A stretch of 21,505 nucleotides of DNA, taken from positions 311,880 to 333,384 of the forward strand of contig NW_014577128.1 of the NCBI RefSeq assembly GCF_000485595.1, read 5' to 3'. Shown piece by piece: positions 18,396 to 21,505 of this stretch. The notes under the pieces are model-generated. The model worked only from the letters and a program-made list of their open reading frames with translations. It had not been told where the DNA came from and searched no databases. The position numbers were made by a program, and so were the translations under genes. Each line of letters begins with the position of its first letter. Within the stretch, counting starts at the first letter, position 1. This DNA comes from Priapulus caudatus. Taxonomy: Eukaryota; Priapulida; Priapulimorpha; Priapulimorphida; Priapulidae.

Positions 18396-18905
18396 TACAC
18401 ACACAACACGCGCTCACACACGCACACGCATGAACGCACGCTCACCCACGAACAGATACACGCCGCCGCGGAGACTGAATGTCCCATAAGCGCTCGCTGC
18501 ACGAATATAGATGCGTATCCGCGCTTGTTTCATTACGTACTGCTATGCATCACGCCACTATTTGCCGCTATCAGTGACACTTTGCCGCGTTTAACGTTTA
18601 TCGTGAGGGATTCCTTAAGCGCGTTCACGGATGCGATACAAAATGGCGGCTAACCGTCGCGCGCGAGGCAGACTCGGAGTAGACCGTACCACCCATTGCC
18701 TTCCACGATGTCTCTCCAACACTGCTCCTCGCGCTGCTAGCGGTGGTTAGAGTCGACGCACGAGGGAGATGTTAGCGAGTAATCTCTGCGGCTAATACGT
18801 CGTGCTTGTGTGTGTATTTCATCCAGCTATTGCAGGTGACGGCGGACTCGCAAGCCGCTTATATGTAGAGTTAAAATTGCGGCGTGCTGCGATGGCCTAG
18901 CCGAC
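18396..18905. other. Spacer, no gene seen
   Basis: Begins with a short CA/CACGC-rich stretch, then mixed CpG-rich sequence. ACAAAATGGCGGC at 18638-18650 resembles a YY1/Pho-type site. No supportable coding frame. Confidence 0.55.
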
Positions 18906-19493
18906 TAAGTCACTTCATACGGTCTTCACTATTAAGTCCTAACAATAAAGCTCTAACGATGAAACTCCTACGCTGCAGCCTGAACCATGCAGCTCTCGCA
19001 GTAAAGCCCTGGCGAAGAAGTTCTCACAATGATAAATCTCTTACAAGTCACCCCACACGCTTACTAACTCAACTAAGCTCTCACGTTGCTTCGCACACGA
19101 TAATACCCTTGCGTTGAAGCCCTCACAGTAAAACCCTCACAGTAAAGCCCTCACAGTAAAACCCTCACAGTAAAGCCCTCACAGTAAAACCCTCACAGTA
19201 AAGCCCTCACAGTGAAACCCTCACAGTAAAGCCCTCACAGTGAAACCCTCACGGTCAAGCCCTCACAATGAAACCCTCACAGTCAAGCACTCACAGTAAA
19301 ACTCTTACAGTAAAACCCTCACAGTGAAACCCTCACAGTGAAACCCTCACAGTAAAACCCTCACAGTCTAGCACTCACAGTGAAGCCCCCTCACAGTGAA
19401 GCCCTAACAGTAACAACCTCACAATAGAACACCCACGGTGAAGCCCTCACATTAAAGCCCTAACAGTAACAACCTCACAATAGAACACCCACG

Positions 19494-19496
<3 letters not shown>
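18906..19496. repeat. 14-bp minisatellite, left side eroded
   Basis: The unit CCCTCACAGTAAAG/CCCTCACAGTAAAA is cleanly repeated from about 19118 to 19260, alternating between the AAG and AAA endings, so the working unit is a 28-bp dimer. To the right the units vary (GTGAAA, GTCAAG, ATGAAA), and a longer block (CCCTAACAGTAAC-AACCTCACAATAG-AACACCCACGRTG) occurs twice, at about 19402-19441 and 19458-19496. To the left, 18906-19110 keeps the 14-bp rhythm in heavily mutated form (AAGTCCTAACAATA, AAGCTCTAACGATG, AAGTTCTCACAATG). Altogether roughly 40 units. Confidence 0.92.

Positions 19497-19560
<64 letters not shown>
19497..19560. repeat. Pure (TG)n microsatellite
   Basis: About 64 bp of uninterrupted TG directly between the 14-bp minisatellite and the left end of copy 2 of the 1.8-kb repeat. 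It corresponds in position to the GT tract left of copy 1. Confidence 0.97.
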
Positions 19561-19561
<1 letters not shown>

Positions 19562-20128
19562 ATCCGCAAGGCGCGCAGCAATAACGACCAGACATCCCCC
19601 GACAGCAGCGCTATCACTGTATCGTAATTAGCAAACTAAAGCTGAGAATCGCGCACAACAACGAGAGACACGAGCGAAGAAGGAAACGCCAGTCAACGAG
19701 CCGAGCCGTTCACGCGCGCATTTTTCATTATTAGATGCCGCGCGTTTTTTATCGCTCACGATCCGATTCAATCTAGAACATGGCCAGTGCGCAGATTGTA
19801 CGCAATTGCCTGACAACTTATTAAAAACCCAAACCTTCCCGAGACGGCTCCGCGAGAGAAAGGTTTCGTTATCCGCTCGGGGGAAACTCTGCGAGACAGA
19901 TTCGTAGGCAAGATTCTCAGGGGAGTTGTGACAGAACTCTGAGCGCGATAGTAAAAGACTTGGTCTGCATTGAACACTGCTGAAAGAAACGGGTCCTGAG
20001 ATTGAGAACCTTGCTCCGAGAAACTTGATCTGGGAGACATACTTGACCCGTGTTTGGTTTCACGCAGACATCTCGCCGAGTACGTGATTGCGACGTGCGC
20101 TCGCTTTTTATTTAGAATTAGCGGGATA

Positions 20129-20144
20129 CCCGGCGTTGCCCGGG
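20129..20144. repeat. Small GC hairpin CCCGG-CGTTGC-CCGGG
   Basis: Five-base-pair perfect stem with a six-base loop just after TAGCGGGATA in copy 2. The equivalent in copy 1 (about 11549-11563, ACCGCGTTGCCGG) lacks one base in each C/G run, so the stem is shortened. Function unknown. Confidence 0.55.
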
Positions 20145-20207
20145 GAAATCAGTGGCTTACTCAGTTGGTGACCGCTTGGTTGAAAGGAAAATACCCAAAC
20201 AAATCTA

Positions 20208-20570
20208 ACTATCAATCTATCCATGCATCCATCCATCCATCCATCCATCTAATTACATGCCATGCCATCCCATCCCATCGCACCGCATCCCATCCCATCC
20301 CATCCCATCCCATATCCCATGCCATCCCATGCCATGCCATGCCATGCCATGCCATGCCATGCCATCCCATCCCATGCCATCCCATGCCATGCCATGCCAT
20401 CCCATGCCATGCCATTCCATCCCATTCCATCTCATCCCATTCCATTGCACCGCATCCCATCCCATTCCATCCCATGCCATGCCATGCCATGCCATGCCAT
20501 GCCATCCCATTCCATGCCATCGCATGCCATCCCATGCCATCCCATCTCATCCCATCCCATCCCAAACAGT
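20208..20570. repeat. CATCC/CATGC pentanucleotide array (copy 2)
   Basis: Starts as CATC units (20228-20250), then about 300 bp of CCATC and CCATG pentamers in blocks, with CCATT variants near 20412-20475. It is open in several frames on both strands because the period (5) and composition avoid stops; the Met/Gly/Trp and His/Pro/Ser frames are artefacts. Confidence 0.95.
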
Positions 20571-20693
20571 AAAAAATCATAAGAAATCAAAAGATAAAAA
20601 ACATTAAAAATTAAAAATTAAAATTAAAAAGTAAGAAATTAAAAATAATACATACTAAAGTAGTAGGTAAAGGGGAAAAAAATGAAAAAATGG

Positions 20694-20774
20694 AAAAATA
20701 TGTTCCCCAGCTGGGACTCGAACCCGGAATCCCGGTGTAGGAGACCGATGTTCTATCGATTATGCCACTGCGCC
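20694..20774 (-). pseudogene. tRNA-Arg(CCU)-like unit with Pol III signals (copy 2)
   Basis: On the minus strand 20774-20703 (72 nt) shows a tRNA layout. The A-box-like TGGCATAATCG is at plus 20757-20767 and the B box GGTTCGAGTCC at plus 20714-20724. The anticodon stem TCGGT/ACCGG closes a seven-base loop CTCCTAC, giving anticodon CCT (plus 20739-20741), which is arginine. The T arm pairs with one mismatch. The acceptor stem (GGCGCAG with CTGGGGA) pairs at only four of seven positions and the D stem is poor, so it is probably a tRNA pseudogene or tRNA-derived element. A TTTTT terminator on the minus strand (plus 20694-20698) follows four bases after the 3' end. Confidence 0.65.
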
Positions 20775-21384
20775 GTTAAGGGTATACAACATGGATTCAC
20801 ACGTACGTGATGTTTTAATCTGTACGCACCGCCATCTATTGATGAATAGAATTTTTATCAATTTTTAACTTTTTTACATTTTTAAATTTTTGTTTCAGCC
20901 AAAACCACCTCTCAGACGTGCTGATTCTGAAAATATCTTTAGTTTTTCTCTAGGCTACGGAGTTCTCTAGTTATGCGAGTACGGACTAATTCGGCTGAAC
21001 AACTTTATATATATAGACAATCTTATTTCTAATCGAATCTTGCAAAATGGTATTGATTCCGGAGTGCCTTCACTCGCCATCGCTGCTGCTGCGTGCCTCG
21101 TCTTGTGGGATAATCATCGCAATGTAAGTGCGGATCCTAGCAGCGCCCCCTGTAATGTAAAATATGACACCAGAAGATATTCGTTTCGGTATATTAAGAA
21201 GTATTGTGTAGGGCTGTCATGTCTTTGAAGATTTCCTAGAAATAATTTCGATCGCCACATGATTTACGGCGTAGTATAATTCAGTAAAGGGGAAGATGAT
21301 GTATGAAAAAGCGATATTACTGTGGTCATTACTTTTCTAGCGGGAAGTCGTACAAAGGCTGTAACACACGCACAGGCATGCGCG

Positions 21385-21431
21385 CGCACACACACGGACA
21401 CACACACACACACACACACGCGCACACATAT

Positions 21432-21505
<74 letters not shown>
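21385..21505. repeat. (CA)n microsatellite at the window edge
   Basis: CACA with brief CGCG and CATATG interruptions to about 21433, then pure CA to the end of the window, so its full length is unknown. It corresponds in position to the CA-rich tract right of copy 1. Confidence 0.97.

Larger units (their letters stand above)
19561..21384 (+). repeat. Copy 2 of the 1.8-kb dispersed repeat
   Basis: The better-preserved-looking copy, collinear with 10997-12730. Layout: about 640 bp of mixed sequence, a small CCCGG/CCGGG hairpin, a CATCC/CATGC array, an A-rich stretch, a tRNA-Arg(CCU)-like unit on minus, a segment with ACCGCCATCTATTGATGAATAG, then about 500 bp to the CA tract. A CTCF-core-like AGGGGGCGC lies on the minus strand at 21143-21151. 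The sequence 5' of this copy (14-bp minisatellite) is unrelated to that 5' of copy 1 apart from the TG tract, which argues for a dispersed repeat and not a large tandem duplication. No transposase or reverse transcriptase frame is visible. Confidence 0.88.

Noticed and set aside
17749-18502. 222- and 182-codon minus-strand frames
   Set aside because: They are Ser/Leu translations of the GA tract read in reverse; both frames are open together.
19118-19496. Telomere-like CCCTAAC strings in the 14-bp array
   Set aside because: CCTAA appears only as an occasional variant of the CCCTCACAG unit and is never tandem, so it is not an insect TTAGG telomere.
20054-20607. 172- and 122-codon frames rich in His/Pro/Ser or Met/Gly/Trp
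   Set aside because: Products of the CATCC/CATGC array; open on both strands and in several frames.
21329-21350. Helitron-like CTAG end near the right side of the 1.8-kb repeat
   Set aside because: CTAG occurs in the shared segment, but there is no preceding GC hairpin and the homology continues past it in both copies.

Overview
This window looks like nuclear DNA of an animal, most likely an insect and plausibly a hymenopteran such as an ant. That is an inference, not an identification. The non-repetitive parts are rich in undepleted CpG and strings like GCGCGC and TCGCG, there is no sign of bacterial gene packing, and microsatellites and minisatellites occupy roughly half of the sequence. 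I find no protein-coding gene I can support. The long open frames are translations of stop-free simple repeats (Ser/Leu from CT tracts, Arg/Glu from GA, Cys/Val from GT, His/Thr from CA) or of a 27-bp minisatellite.

Left part (1-6400): GATA and GA tracts (1-880), a spacer, TGCG and CT tracts (1646-1990), about 1.8 kb of non-repetitive sequence with two weak regulatory-looking motifs, then CT, AAG/AAT/ATG trinucleotide, and TGCG-to-CACG tracts with a perfect 20-bp palindrome where the polarity flips. A nearly pure 1.25-kb polypyrimidine tract (5119-6374) follows.

Middle (6400-10650): a 27-bp minisatellite of about 20 units, each carrying a splice-donor-like CAGGTAAAT; a G-rich quadruplex-prone stretch; an 11-bp minisatellite whose diverged flanking units create CACGTG boxes; and GT-rich tracts.

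Right part (10650-21505): the main structural feature is a repeat of about 1.7-1.8 kb present twice in the same orientation (about 10997-12730 and 19561-21384). Each copy has a TG tract on the left, a CATCC/CATGC pentanucleotide array inside, a tRNA-Arg(CCU)-like sequence on the minus strand with an A box, B box and T-run terminator, and a CA tract on the right. Between the copies lie a CA-rich tract, a non-repetitive stretch with an LTR- or promoter-like TATA/AATAAA pair, an AGC/AGT triplet array holding a near-perfect 19-bp-stem hairpin, GA tracts, and a 14-bp minisatellite eroded on its left side.

No genes work together here. The window reads as gene-poor, repeat-dominated intergenic (or very large intronic) DNA. 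The two big copies differ largely by one-base insertions and deletions, often in homopolymers, so part of the contig may be unpolished long-read sequence and small reading frames should be treated with caution.
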